Of a stretch of DNA of 64,000 nt, positions 51,436 to 60,043 are shown piece by piece (within the stretch, counting starts at the first letter, position 1; every line of letters starts with the position of its first letter). A program made the position numbers and the translations under genes. The stretch is from Ligilactobacillus agilis DSM 20509 (GTDB lineage Bacteria; Bacillota; Bacilli; Lactobacillales; Lactobacillaceae). The notes below the pieces were generated by a model. That model did not search any database. It saw only the letters and a list, made by a program, of their open reading frames with translations, and was not told the DNA's origin. The DNA is taken from assembly GCF_001436215.1 (NCBI RefSeq), contig NZ_AYYP01000072.1, positions 15,149 through 79,148 on the forward strand, read 5' to 3'.

Positions 51436-51464
51436 ATAATATCATTGTTTTCTCAGCAATGCAA
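51436..51464 (-). promoter_or_regulatory. Promoter of the leader-ABC operon
   Basis: TTGCAT and TATTAT are separated by 17 bases on the minus strand; the predicted start near 51429 gives a leader of about 245 bases before the permease. Confidence 0.75.
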
Positions 51465-51553
51465 CTGTTTTTTAACTTTTAGTAAGAAAAAATTACTTTC
51501 CGTAAGCAAGGCAAGTTTTTTAGAAACGTATTTAAATTTTCGAAAGCGAATAC

Positions 51554-51582
51554 TTGCTTTTTAAAAGCGACTTTGCTAAGAT
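51554..51582 (+). promoter_or_regulatory. Promoter of the 36-residue ORF
   Basis: TTGCTT and TAAGAT are separated by 17 bases, about 75 bases upstream of the ORF start. An imperfect hairpin ACTAG..CTAGT lies in the leader. Confidence 0.6.
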
Positions 51583-51656
51583 AATTACAAGCGTTGTTTC
51601 CAAGAGTTGCCACTACTAGCCTAGCTAGTCAAACGAAACTTTAAGGAGGCGATAAT

Positions 51657-51767
51657 ATGATGAGATGGTATTTAATCGATCTTGTTGTAGATGGTAAGCA
51701 CACTAACGTTTTGGTGCAAGCCACATCTGTTGAAGAAGCAGAAAGAAAAATCAAGCTGACAGCTTAA
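51657..51767 (+). CDS. Small protein of 36 residues
   Basis: An ATG preceded by AAGGAGGCGATAAT, among the best ribosome binding sites in the window, opens a 36-codon frame: MMRWYLIDLVVDGKHTNVLV, then QATSVEEAERKIKLTA. The strand-loop-strand-helix pattern ending in a 'SVEEAERKI' helix looks like a folded mini-domain. It has a promoter and a terminator of its own. Function is unknown. A second tiny frame (MEKISNSY, from 51789) follows and may be chance. Confidence 0.6.
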   Translation: MMRWYLIDLVVDGKHTNVLVQATSVEEAERKIKLTA

Positions 51768-51812
51768 TTAAAATGAGGACCAATTAAGATGGAAAAAATA
51801 AGCAATAGCTAT

Positions 51813-51853
51813 TAAAAAGCACGTTTCTTACTAATTAAGAAGCGTGCTTTTTG
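51813..51853. terminator. Bidirectional terminator
   Basis: AAAAAGCACG and CGTGCTTTTT, extended by TTCTT/AAGAA, form a stem with a short loop, between the 36-residue ORF and the convergent MFS gene. Confidence 0.85.
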
Positions 51854-51854
51854 C

Positions 51855-53033
51855 TTAAGTCGATTTAGTTAGGCGTTGGTAATAAAAGCTAAGTAGGCTA
51901 GCTAACAAAAAAGCGCCTAGGCCGAAAATGAAGGGTAGTTGGGTATTTAAATCGTAAAGTCCGCCGGCTAAAAAGGCGCCAATAATCATGCCCAAGGAGT
52001 TAATTGCCTGGTAAAAGCCCAAGACTAAACTCCGGTTAGCCTTAGTAGCTTGCATGGCAATCACATCTTGTAAGAGTGGGGTGACGATGGCGTAAAAACC
52101 ATAAAAGATGATGATTAGGCCAACGTAAGCCCAGGTACCTGGTAGAATTAGGGCTAGTAACAAGCTTAAGCTAGCCAAAAAGTTGATGACCACCAGGGAC
52201 TTTCTAACGTTAGTTTTCTTCATTAAATACAGTCCCACCGTGGTGTTAGCCAGTAGGGAGATTAAGCCGACTGCCCCCTTAAAGAAGCCATTATAGCTAC
52301 TATTAAGATGATAGACGTCCTTTAAATAGTAGTTAAAGGCTTGATCGACGGCGGTGTAGGCCGAAAAGACGAGGGTGGCAGCTAGAAAGATGATCACATA
52401 AGCCCAGTTCATAAATTGGCAGCTGGCTAAAAAGGCCCGAAAAGGGTTAGCCTCTTTCACTAACTGCCTTAAAGCCAGCGGTTGGTTAGTAGTTTTATCG
52501 GCTTCTAGCAGCCAGTACAAGCCACAGGCAGTCAAAAATAGTTGGATAATTTGCAGGTTTAAAATTAAAGGTAGTGACCAGGCTCCGACTAAGCCCCCGA
52601 TAAAGTAGCCTAAAGCCCCGGCGACCGTTTGGATGGTCGCATTGATGGCCAGATTTTGACCACGACTGGTGCTAGTAGACTTGTTGGTGATATAAGTTAA
52701 GGCCCCAACAAAGAAGGCGCCACAGGCCAGCCCGGCAATTAAGCGACCAACCAAGATCCAGCCAGCGCTAGTACAGTAGGCAAAAAAGATCTGCCCGAGC
52801 CCGTAACCGGCTGAACCTAAGGCCATCGTTAATTTAGAATTGATTAGGGCGCTAACTTTCCCCCAAAAAGGTGAGGCTAAAAACATCCCCAAGGCCATAA
52901 AAGCAAAGGCTAGCCCAAACATCGAGTCGTTAAACCCGAGTAACTTGAAGTAAGTCGGGGTTACCGGGTGGGCATACGACGAGGCCAGGCTAAAACAAAT
53001 CATGAGTGCAAAAAAGGTCTTTTGCTTGGGCAT
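51855..53033 (-). CDS. Major facilitator superfamily transporter
   Basis: The 392-residue protein has twelve predicted membrane helices, and the loop 2-3 motif reads SPFWGKVSALINSK, a diverged form of the MFS A-motif. GRLIAGLACGAFFVG in helix 4 and GALGYFIGGLVGAW in helix 5 fit the drug:H+ antiporter branch. It probably exports drugs or metabolites; the substrate is unknown. GTAAAGGAG precedes the ATG. TTGCTT-18-TAAACT about 50 bases upstream is a weak promoter candidate. It is divergent from the methyltransferase gene. Confidence 0.85.
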   Translation of the reverse strand: MPKQKTFFALMICFSLASSYAHPVTPTYFKLLGFNDSMFGLAFAFMALGMFLASPFWGKVSALINSKLTMALGSAGYGLGQIFFAYCTSAGWILVGRLIAGLACGAFFVGALTYITNKSTSTSRGQNLAINATIQTVAGALGYFIGGLVGAWSLPLILNLQIIQLFLTACGLYWLLEADKTTNQPLALRQLVKEANPFRAFLASCQFMNWAYVIIFLAATLVFSAYTAVDQAFNYYLKDVYHLNSSYNGFFKGAVGLISLLANTTVGLYLMKKTNVRKSLVVINFLASLSLLLALILPGTWAYVGLIIIFYGFYAIVTPLLQDVIAMQATKANRSLVLGFYQAINSLGMIIGAFLAGGLYDLNTQLPFIFGLGAFLLASLLSFYYQRLTKST

Positions 53034-53165
53034 AAAAATTCTCCTTTACAAAAACTTAACTTTTCTAGTTTAGCCGCTTTGGTGGCGAAAAAGCAAGTGT
53101 TAAGCCTATCTTTTTTAAGGCGAGTCTGTTAGGATGAAAGGTGACTAACAGGAAGGAAGTTTAAA

Positions 53166-53942
53166 ATGGAATTTACAAAAGTTATTAAGGCCACAGGTAA
53201 CCAACAGATTAAGGACCTGAAAAAATTGCATACCACCAAGGGACGCAAAAAGGCGGGCCGCTACCTCTTAGAGGGCTGGCACCTAGTTAAAGAGGCGTTG
53301 GCTAGCCAAGCAGACATCACGACTATTTTAGTTACCGCCGACTTCAAACACCTAGCTGAGTTAGAGGGTTTAAGTGGGATTGATTTGATTGAGATTTCAC
53401 CGGAAGTAGCCCAAAGCCTCAGCGATGCCAAGAGTGCGCAGGGCATCTTTGCGGTTCTTTCGCTAGCTAAAACGGTCCCGGTTGAGCCCAAAACAGCAAG
53501 GGGAGCCTGGTTACTCCTAGATGGAATTCAAGATCCAGGTAACATCGGTACTATGGTCCGGACCGCGGATGCGGCTGGCTTTAGCGGGGTCGTCTTTGGA
53601 ACTGGGAGCGCCGATTTATACCAACCCAAGGTCTTGCGGGCTATGCAGGGCAGCCAGTTTCACATTAAGTTAGCCCAAGGGGAGTTGCTTCCTTGGATTG
53701 AAGCCTTTCAAGCTAAACACTATCCAGTCTTTGGCAGTGAATTAAATGAAGCGGCCCGGCCCTATAATCAGGTTGGCAAGCACCAAGATTTTGCTTTGAT
53801 TATGGGTAACGAGGGCAACGGAATGCAAAGACAGCACCTAGAGTTGACCGACCTTAACCTTTATATCCCGATTAAAGGGCAAGCTGAGTCCTTAAACGTG
53901 GCGGTGGCGGCCGGAATTTTAATGTTTGAACTGCTGGCCTAA
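53166..53942 (+). CDS. TrmH/SpoU-family RNA 2'-O-methyltransferase (YsgA-like)
   Basis: The 258-residue SPOUT enzyme has an N-terminal L30e-like substrate domain (KDLKKLHTTKGRKKAGRYLL) and the C-terminal knot motifs: 1 (DPGNIGTMVRTADAAG), 2 (IMGNEGNGM) and 3 (IPIKGQAESLNVAVAAGI). It transfers methyl from SAM to a ribose in rRNA or tRNA. B. subtilis ysgA sits just before pheS, and this gene lies upstream of pheST too, though here with two regulator-like genes in between. The exact target is unknown. GGAAGGAAG precedes the ATG. Confidence 0.9.
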   Translation: MEFTKVIKATGNQQIKDLKKLHTTKGRKKAGRYLLEGWHLVKEALASQADITTILVTADFKHLAELEGLSGIDLIEISPEVAQSLSDAKSAQGIFAVLSLAKTVPVEPKTARGAWLLLDGIQDPGNIGTMVRTADAAGFSGVVFGTGSADLYQPKVLRAMQGSQFHIKLAQGELLPWIEAFQAKHYPVFGSELNEAARPYNQVGKHQDFALIMGNEGNGMQRQHLELTDLNLYIPIKGQAESLNVAVAAGILMFELLA

Positions 53943-54062
53943 AAAGATTAATTTTTTCTTAGCTTAGTATAAATCTGCTTGCAAAACGAGGCCGATATTG
54001 TAGAATGAAGGTGTAGGAAAGAGAGTAGGTTAGCAGTTTAAGAATAGAGGTAATCGGCTTAT

Positions 54063-54572
54063 ATGTTAAAAGAAACATGGCGTAACGACCAAGAGTACAT
54101 GAGCTATGTCGGTGAATTGTTGGCAAAACCGGAAGTTCAAAAACTGGCTAATTACACCCAGCATCATTTTTCAACCCGGTTGCAACATGTCATTACGGTC
54201 TCTTATCTCAGTTACCGTTTGGCCAAGAAGTTTAACTTGAATGCAAGGGCCACTGCGCGGGCTGGAATTTTACACGATTTATTTTATTACGACTGGCGTG
54301 TAACCAAGTTTGACCGCGGGACTCATGCCTGGATTCACCCCCGGATTGCGGTTAGAAATGCAGAAAAACTAACCACGCTAAGTCCCTTAGAAAAAGACAT
54401 TATTATTCACCACATGTTCGGGGCAACTATTTGCCCACCGAAGTCGTTAGAAGGCTTAATTGTTTCGATGGTGGATAAGTATTCAGCAACCCAAGAATAT
54501 TCTGAACACTTAATCCAAGAGTTTGAAGGGAAAATGCTTAAAAAATTTTCCTTTGCAAAAGTAAGTAAATAG
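54063..54572 (+). CDS. HD-domain hydrolase
   Basis: The 169-residue protein has an HD metal-dependent phosphohydrolase pattern: His42 (RLQHVI), His71-Asp72 (GILHDLFYY), a following HPRIAVRNAEKL helix, IIIHHMF and a final Asp in MVDKYSA. HD proteins hydrolyse nucleotides or phosphate esters; the target is unknown. It is a small HD family typical of lactobacilli and streptococci, often near pheS or trmH-type genes. GAGGT stands ten bases before the ATG. It ends at a terminator. Confidence 0.83.
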   Translation: MLKETWRNDQEYMSYVGELLAKPEVQKLANYTQHHFSTRLQHVITVSYLSYRLAKKFNLNARATARAGILHDLFYYDWRVTKFDRGTHAWIHPRIAVRNAEKLTTLSPLEKDIIIHHMFGATICPPKSLEGLIVSMVDKYSATQEYSEHLIQEFEGKMLKKFSFAKVSK

Positions 54573-54607
54573 TGTATCATAGGTATGAAGGCACTATTGT
54601 ACGCTTT

Positions 54608-54643
54608 TAGGGTCTACTGGCAAGTGCTGGTAGACCTTTTTTG
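54608..54643 (+). terminator. Terminator after the HD gene
   Basis: GGTCTAC (54611-54617) and GTAGACC (54630-54636) with an inner GCA/TGC stem are followed by six T. Confidence 0.75.
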
Positions 54644-54662
54644 TAGATAAGGGGGTGAAGGC

Positions 54663-55010
54663 ATGTCAACCGAGGTAGCAACAGCGCCAAACTTTAAGTT
54701 GTGTCCTAAGTTTGAAAAAACTTTTAATATCCTAGGTAAGAAGTGGAACGGTTTAATTATCGATGTCCTCTTGTCTGAAGGGCCACAACGGTTTAAGGAT
54801 TTGGCTTCAAAGGTCGACAAATGTAGTGACCGGGTTTTGGTGGAACGTTTGAAAGAACTAGAAGCCGACGGGTTACTTGAGCGTGTCACCCAGCCAAACA
54901 GTTGTCGGGTTTTATACCAATTAACTGACCAAGGCCAAGCGCTAAGACCGGTGATGGAATCAATCCATACCTGGGCGGAAACTTGGTATTCACTAGCAGA
55001 TTGTCAATAA
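54663..55010 (+). CDS. HxlR-family transcriptional regulator
   Basis: The 115-residue winged-helix protein has the HxlR layout: Cys near the N-terminus (FKLCPKFEKTFNILGKKWNG), LLSEGPQRFKDLASKVDKCSDRVLVERLKELEADGLLER, then YQLTDQGQALRPVMESIHTWAETW. The conserved Cys15 may sense oxidants or electrophiles, as in HypR and YodB of B. subtilis. GGGGGTGAAGGC precedes the ATG. No obvious target gene is adjacent; it lies between the HD gene and the pheS T-box. Confidence 0.9.
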   Translation: MSTEVATAPNFKLCPKFEKTFNILGKKWNGLIIDVLLSEGPQRFKDLASKVDKCSDRVLVERLKELEADGLLERVTQPNSCRVLYQLTDQGQALRPVMESIHTWAETWYSLADCQ

Positions 55011-55013
55011 GGC

Positions 55014-55042
55014 TTGACGAAATAGTTTTTTTTGCATACACT
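55014..55042 (+). promoter_or_regulatory. Promoter of the pheST T-box transcript
   Basis: TTGACG and TACACT are separated by 17 bases, directly after the HxlR gene. Confidence 0.7.
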
Positions 55043-55049
55043 TAGACTG

Positions 55050-55268
55050 ATAATAAAAAAACGGTGACGGAAACTAGTAAGTTAGGCGTTAGGTCAGAGA
55101 GGGATTGGGAGCTGTAAAAATCCTCCTAACTAATAACCGAATTTCACTTCCCGAGTTTACTTAGCAGTCGGATTCATGCCCGTTATCAGCATGACTTAAG
55201 TGTTGCGTAAGCAAAACAAGGGTGGTACCGCGAAGCCTCGTCCCTTTAGGGGGACGGGGCTTTTTTAT
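55050..55268 (+). promoter_or_regulatory. T-box riboswitch, phenylalanine (specifier UUC)
   Basis: The leader senses uncharged tRNA-Phe and controls pheST. The stem I distal part pairs GTTAGG with CCTAAC. TTC at 55143-55145, followed by A, is the likely specifier. The T-box core AGGGTGGTACCGCG lies near 55219-55233, and the terminator AAGCCTCGTCCC/GGGACGGGGCTT with six T ends near 55268. Confidence 0.9.
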
Positions 55269-55294
55269 CGTTTTAGGAAAGGAAGGCGGAATTG

Positions 55295-56341
55295 ATGGAT
55301 TTATGGCAAAAACTAGAAGAATTAAAAAAGACTAGTTTATCTGATATTCAAAAGGCTGATAATGAAAAAAAGGTTAACGATATTCGAGTTAGCCTCCTAG
55401 GTAAAAAGGGGGCGTTAACTGAAATCTTGCGGGGAATGAAGGACTTAAGCCCTGAAGACCGGCCTAAGGTGGGGAGCTTTGCTAACATCATTAGGGACGA
55501 ATTAACCAAGGAAATCGCTAAGCAAGCCGAACAAATCGAAGTTGCGATGATGGCTAAGAAGTTAGAAAGTGAAAAAATCGACGTCACCTTACCAGGGGTT
55601 CCGGTTAAGGAAGGTCAACCTCACATCTTGATGCAAGTGATTGACCAGTTAGAAAAACTCTTCTTAGGGATGGGTTATAAGATTGTAGACGGTCCTGAAG
55701 TCGAAGAAGACCACTATAACTTTGAGATGCTTAACTTGCCTAAGGATCACCCGGCTAGGGACATGCAAGATACTTTTTATATCACTAAGCAAATCTTGAT
55801 GCGGACCCAAACTTCGCCAGTGCAAGCCCGGACCATGGAAAAACATGACTTTTCTAAGGGCCCATTGAAGATGATTTCACCAGGGAAGGTTTACCGGCGC
55901 GATACAGATGATGCGACCCACTCGCACCAATTCCACCAAGTTGAAGGGTTGGTCATCGACAAGAATATCACCATGGCGGACCTAAAGGGGACTTTAGAAT
56001 TAGTGGCTAAAACCTTATTTGGGGCCGACCGTGAAATCCGGATGCGGCCAAGTTACTTCCCATTTACGGAACCATCTGCCGAAGTGGACGTTTCTTGCTT
56101 CAAGTGTGGTGGTAAGGGTTGTGCAGTCTGCAAGCAAACCGGCTGGATTGAAGTTTTAGGGGCCGGTATGGTACACCCTAACGTCTTAGAAATGGCTGGG
56201 GTCGACTCAAGTGTTTACGGTGGTTTTGCCTTTGGGTTAGGGCCTGACCGCTTCGCCATGCTTAAGTATGGGGTCGACGATATTCGCGAATTTTACCTCA
56301 ATGATGTTCGTTTCTTAAATCAATTCTCACAGAAAGGATAA
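55295..56341 (+). CDS. pheS: Phenylalanyl-tRNA synthetase alpha subunit
   Basis: PheS is the catalytic subunit of the (alpha-beta)2 enzyme that charges tRNA-Phe. The 348-residue protein has the N-terminal coiled coil, class II motif 2 ([18 protein letters not shown]), a [12 protein letters not shown] insert and motif 3 ([14 protein letters not shown]). The ATG at 55295 was preferred over the TTG one codon upstream; GGAAGG is the ribosome binding site. It is controlled by the T-box and followed after six bases by pheT. Confidence 0.97.
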   Translation: MDLWQKLEELKKTSLSDIQKADNEKKVNDIRVSLLGKKGALTEILRGMKDLSPEDRPKVGSFANIIRDELTKEIAKQAEQIEVAMMAKKLESEKIDVTLPGVPVKEGQPHILMQVIDQLEKLFLGMGYKIVDGPEVEEDHYNFEMLNLPKDHPARDMQDTFYITKQILMRTQTSPVQARTMEKHDFSKGPLKMISPGKVYRRDTDDATHSHQFHQVEGLVIDKNITMADLKGTLELVAKTLFGADREIRMRPSYFPFTEPSAEVDVSCFKCGGKGCAVCKQTGWIEVLGAGMVHPNVLEMAGVDSSVYGGFAFGLGPDRFAMLKYGVDDIREFYLNDVRFLNQFSQKG

Positions 56342-56347
56342 AATTAA

Positions 56348-58759
56348 ATGAAAGTTTCAACGAAATGGTTAAATGAATACGTGCCTGTGAGTGATTTAGA
56401 CCGCAGTGCCTTAGCTGAAAAAATTGCGCGGACGGCAGTTGAAATTGCTGCTGATTACCGCTTAGATGAAGGCTTAAAAAAAGTCGTGGTGGGTCATGTC
56501 TTGAGCATGGAAGCTCATCCCGATTCTGACCACCTAAATATCTGCCAGGTAGACGTTGGCCTAGACGAACCTTACCAAATTGTCTGTGGGGCACCTAATG
56601 TTTTTGCTGGGGCCAAGGTAATCGTGGCCTTACCTAACTCATGGATTGGTAACCACACTAAGATTAAAAAGTCCAAGATGCGTGGGGTCGTTTCTATGGG
56701 GATGATTTGCTCCCTCCAAGAATTAGGCTTTAGCGACAGCGTGGTGCCTAAGAAATATGCGGATGGAATCTATATCTTGCCAGCAGATGCACCGGTGGGC
56801 CAAGATATCTTTTCTTACTTAGGAATGGACGAAGACATTGTTGACGTTGATATTACCCCCAACAGGGCTGACCTCTTATCAATGCACGGGGTGGCTCATG
56901 AAGTGGCGGCCATCTATGACCGCAAGGTAAGTTTTCCTGAAGTAACGGTTGCTGAAGACCCTAGCGACTCGGTGGCTAACTACTTAACGGTAACTGCGCC
57001 AAGCGAGCTTGCTCAAACTTACATGATGCGGGTTATCAAGGACGTCAAGGTTAAGGAAAGTCCAATCTGGCTGCAAAGTCGGCTTTGGAATGCCGGCATC
57101 CGGCCTTTAAATAACGTTGTCGATGTAACTAACTACATCTTACTTGACTACGGGCAACCACTACACGCTTTTGATTACGCCCAACTTAACTCTAAGCAAG
57201 TAGTCGTTCGCTTGGCTAAGGAAGGCGAAAAGCTAGTGACCTTAGATGGGCAAGAACGGACCTTAAAGGCTACCGACATGGTAATTACTAACGGGGACGT
57301 GCCGGTTGCTTTAGCCGGGGTCATGGGTGGCTTAGACAGTGAAGTTTCTGACCAAACCACAACGGTGGCCTTGGAAGCCGCGGTCTTTGATTCAAGCAAG
57401 ATTAGAAAGACTGCCCGCAGAGAAAACCTTCATTCAGAAGCATCAACCCGCTTTGAACGGGGCGTTAACTTGGCTGACGTTCAAACTGCCTTGGATAAAG
57501 CAGCTAGCTTGATTGCCGAATTGGGGGCAGGCCAAGTTGTCAGCGGGATTGCAGCTGTTAACGACTTAGATTTAGCTGACAAGCAAATTGAAATTAGCGC
57601 CCCTAGAATCAACAAGGTTTTAGGGACAGAGTTAAGTGTTGCGGCAATTAGTAAGCTCTTTAGCCAGTTAGGCTTTGGCGTCCAAGCTGACGGGGACAAC
57701 TTAACGGTGACCGTACCGGTAAGACGGTGGGATATTGAAATTGCTGCCGATTTAATCGAAGAAGTAGCCCGCCTTTATGGTTATGATAACCTCCCAACAA
57801 CCTTACCAACCGGGGAAACGACCCCAGGCCATTACACTTATGAACAAAAAATGATTCGCCAGGCCCGCGCCCTCTTGGAAGGGGCCGGCTTATCCCAAGC
57901 TATTTCTTACGGCTTGACTACGGAAGCTAAGGCTAAGCGGTTTGCGCTTGAACCAGCCAAGTTAACTAAGTTAGACTTCCCAATGAGTTCGGAACACACC
58001 ACGGTGCGGATGAACTTAATCAGTGGCTTGTTAGACGATTTAGCCTATAACGCTGCCCGGAAAAACGAAGACGTGGCCCTCTACGAACAAGGCCGGGTCT
58101 TCTTCAGGGATGAGGGCTCAGAACGGCCACGGGAAGTAGAACACATTGCCGGGGCAATTACCGGCTTGTTCCACCAGGCTAGCTGGCACGATGGCAAAAA
58201 GGCAGCCGACTTCTACCTAACTAAGGGGATTGTTGATTATCTTTTAACCAGCTTTGGTTTAGAAAACGTTAGCTACCAAGCAACGGGCGCTCATGATGAA
58301 ATGCACCCCGGCCGGACGGCAGACATCTTTGTCGGTGATGAATTTGTCGGCTTCATCGGGGAAGTCCACCCAACTATCTTGAAGGAATACAAGCTTAAGC
58401 GGACCTACGTCTTTGAATTAGACCTCGCTAAGTTGATTTCTTTGGATAAGAAGGAACTAGTTTACCAACCAGTTTCCAAGTACCCAACCATTACCAGAGA
58501 CATTGCCATGGCAGTCGCTAAGGAAGTTTCTAACGCTGCGATTGTTGAAACAATTGAGGCAAATGGCGGACCTTACCTCAAGGAAGTTAAACTCTTTGAC
58601 CTTTATGAAGGTGAGCACATCGACTTTGGCTTTAAGTCACTTGCTTACACCTTAGTCTTTAACAACCCTGAAAAAACCTTGGTTGAAGAAGAAGTTAACC
58701 AAGCCTTTGACAAGGTAGTGGCTGAGTTGAAAGCTAAGTTTGATATTGTCGTTCGTTAA
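56348..58759 (+). CDS. pheT: Phenylalanyl-tRNA synthetase beta subunit
   Basis: PheT is the 803-residue beta subunit of phenylalanyl-tRNA synthetase. The domains follow the usual order: N-terminal EMAP-like tRNA-binding domain (MEAHPDSDHLNICQVDVG), B3/B4 editing domain, B5 (DITPNRADLLSMHGVAHE precedes it), core domain and C-terminal FDX-ACB anticodon-binding domain (YPTITRDIAM...LYEGEHIDFGFKSLAYTL). AGAAAGGATAAA is the ribosome binding site. It is co-transcribed with pheS and closed by a terminator. Confidence 0.97.
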   Translation: MKVSTKWLNEYVPVSDLDRSALAEKIARTAVEIAADYRLDEGLKKVVVGHVLSMEAHPDSDHLNICQVDVGLDEPYQIVCGAPNVFAGAKVIVALPNSWIGNHTKIKKSKMRGVVSMGMICSLQELGFSDSVVPKKYADGIYILPADAPVGQDIFSYLGMDEDIVDVDITPNRADLLSMHGVAHEVAAIYDRKVSFPEVTVAEDPSDSVANYLTVTAPSELAQTYMMRVIKDVKVKESPIWLQSRLWNAGIRPLNNVVDVTNYILLDYGQPLHAFDYAQLNSKQVVVRLAKEGEKLVTLDGQERTLKATDMVITNGDVPVALAGVMGGLDSEVSDQTTTVALEAAVFDSSKIRKTARRENLHSEASTRFERGVNLADVQTALDKAASLIAELGAGQVVSGIAAVNDLDLADKQIEISAPRINKVLGTELSVAAISKLFSQLGFGVQADGDNLTVTVPVRRWDIEIAADLIEEVARLYGYDNLPTTLPTGETTPGHYTYEQKMIRQARALLEGAGLSQAISYGLTTEAKAKRFALEPAKLTKLDFPMSSEHTTVRMNLISGLLDDLAYNAARKNEDVALYEQGRVFFRDEGSERPREVEHIAGAITGLFHQASWHDGKKAADFYLTKGIVDYLLTSFGLENVSYQATGAHDEMHPGRTADIFVGDEFVGFIGEVHPTILKEYKLKRTYVFELDLAKLISLDKKELVYQPVSKYPTITRDIAMAVAKEVSNAAIVETIEANGGPYLKEVKLFDLYEGEHIDFGFKSLAYTLVFNNPEKTLVEEEVNQAFDKVVAELKAKFDIVVR

Positions 58760-58764
58760 TAAGC

Positions 58765-58795
58765 TAAAAGAGGCCCACAAACGGGTCTCTTTTCT
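58765..58795 (+). terminator. Terminator after pheT
   Basis: AAAAGAGGCCC pairs with GGGTCTCTTTT (one G-U) around a 5-base loop, followed by CTTG. Confidence 0.75.
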
Positions 58796-58826
58796 TGTAG
58801 TTAAGGAGCTTTCTTATTTGCGCGTA

Positions 58827-58855
58827 TTGCGCCTAAAAAGTCCATGGGGTATAAT
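58827..58855 (+). promoter_or_regulatory. Promoter of mltG-udk-greA
   Basis: TTGCGC and a perfect TATAAT are separated by 17 bases. The -10 overlaps codons 3-4 of the longest possible mltG frame (ATG at 58844), which argues that translation starts further downstream. Confidence 0.7.
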
Positions 58856-58894
58856 AGGAAAGATGAATTTTTCCGTAAGGGGGCAAAAAAGAGC

Positions 58895-60022
58895 GTGGCT
58901 GATGATAAAAATAAGCAGGCGCCAATAGCTGGTGCACCTAAAAAGCGGGCTAAGGGAATTGTAATTGGGGTGGTAGTGGTAATCTGCGCCCTAGTGATTG
59001 CCATTTGTGGTTTTGGTTACCACTATGTCCAAGATTCACTAAAGCCGCTTAATCCTAAGTCACATAAGCTAATTCAAGTTAAGGTGCCGGTAGGTAGTAC
59101 CAATAAACAAATTGGAAGCTTGCTTGAAGAAAAGCATGTAATCAAAAACGGGATGGTCTTTGATTACTATGTGAAAACCAAGAAATTTAACGGTTTTAAG
59201 GCGGGTTATTACGTTTTACAACCATCAATGACTTTGAGCCAAATTGCTAAGAAGTTAGAAAAGGGTGGCTCTTCTACCCCACTGATTAATACCGGCAAGG
59301 TCTTAGTTAAAGAAGGAGTTACCGCAGATGAAATTGGAACAGTGGTTGAGGAAAATACTCGCTTTAAGAAGAAGGATTTCTTAGCGTTATTAAATGATCA
59401 AACCTTTGTTAACCAGTTAGCAAAACAATATCCAGAGTTGCTTTCTTCCGCGGTAAATGCTAAGGATACCCGCTATAAATTAGAAGGTTACCTGTATCCG
59501 GCAACTTACGTGGTGACTAAGTCCGTGAGCCTAAAAGACTTAGTGACCCAAATGGTGGCGCGGGCTAACCAGGCTTTAAGTCCTTACTATAGCCAGATTG
59601 CCGCTAAGAAGTACAGCGTTCAAGAGGTAATGACTTTAGCTTCCTTGGTTGAACGCGAAGGGGTAACAGAAGCAGACCGTAAGGAAATTGCCGGGGTCTT
59701 CTTAAACCGACTCGACAAGGACATGGCGCTGCAAACTGATATCTCAGTCCTTTACGCCTTAAATGTCAAGAAGGCTAACGTTACTTACAAGGATTTAAAG
59801 GTTGATTCACCTTATAATCTCTACTTGAACAAGGGTTATGGACCAGGGCCATTCAACAATCCAAGTGTTGATTCGATTGAAGCCGTCCTAAATCCAAGTG
59901 ACCGTGATAAAAACTACCTATACTTTGTTGCCAATATGAAGACGGGTAAGGTTTATTACTCGGCAACTTACGCCGAACACCAGGCTAACATTAAAAAAAT
60001 CGAAACCGAAAATGCAAACTAA
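58895..60022 (+). CDS. mltG: Endolytic murein transglycosylase MltG
   Basis: MltG (YceG family) cleaves nascent peptidoglycan strands at the membrane and sets glycan length in concert with PBPs. The GTG at 58895 gives 375 residues: a short basic cytoplasmic segment, one membrane helix (about residues 22-45), a LysM-like region and the YceG catalytic domain with ASLVEREGVTEADRKEIAGVFLNRL (catalytic Glu) and SPYNLYLNKGYGPGPFNNPS. The upstream ATG at 58844 would place the promoter inside the gene, so it was rejected. AAGGGGG stands 11 bases before the GTG. It heads mltG-udk-greA. Confidence 0.93.
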   Translation: MADDKNKQAPIAGAPKKRAKGIVIGVVVVICALVIAICGFGYHYVQDSLKPLNPKSHKLIQVKVPVGSTNKQIGSLLEEKHVIKNGMVFDYYVKTKKFNGFKAGYYVLQPSMTLSQIAKKLEKGGSSTPLINTGKVLVKEGVTADEIGTVVEENTRFKKKDFLALLNDQTFVNQLAKQYPELLSSAVNAKDTRYKLEGYLYPATYVVTKSVSLKDLVTQMVARANQALSPYYSQIAAKKYSVQEVMTLASLVEREGVTEADRKEIAGVFLNRLDKDMALQTDISVLYALNVKKANVTYKDLKVDSPYNLYLNKGYGPGPFNNPSVDSIEAVLNPSDRDKNYLYFVANMKTGKVYYSATYAEHQANIKKIETENAN

Positions 60023-60043
60023 TTCCAAGGGAGAAAGAATTTC

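Noticed and set aside
51294-51482. 62-codon plus-strand ORF opposite the Cys-rich leader
   Set aside because: It runs through the minus-strand promoter and leader, lacks a ribosome binding site, and the minus-strand reading explains the region fully.
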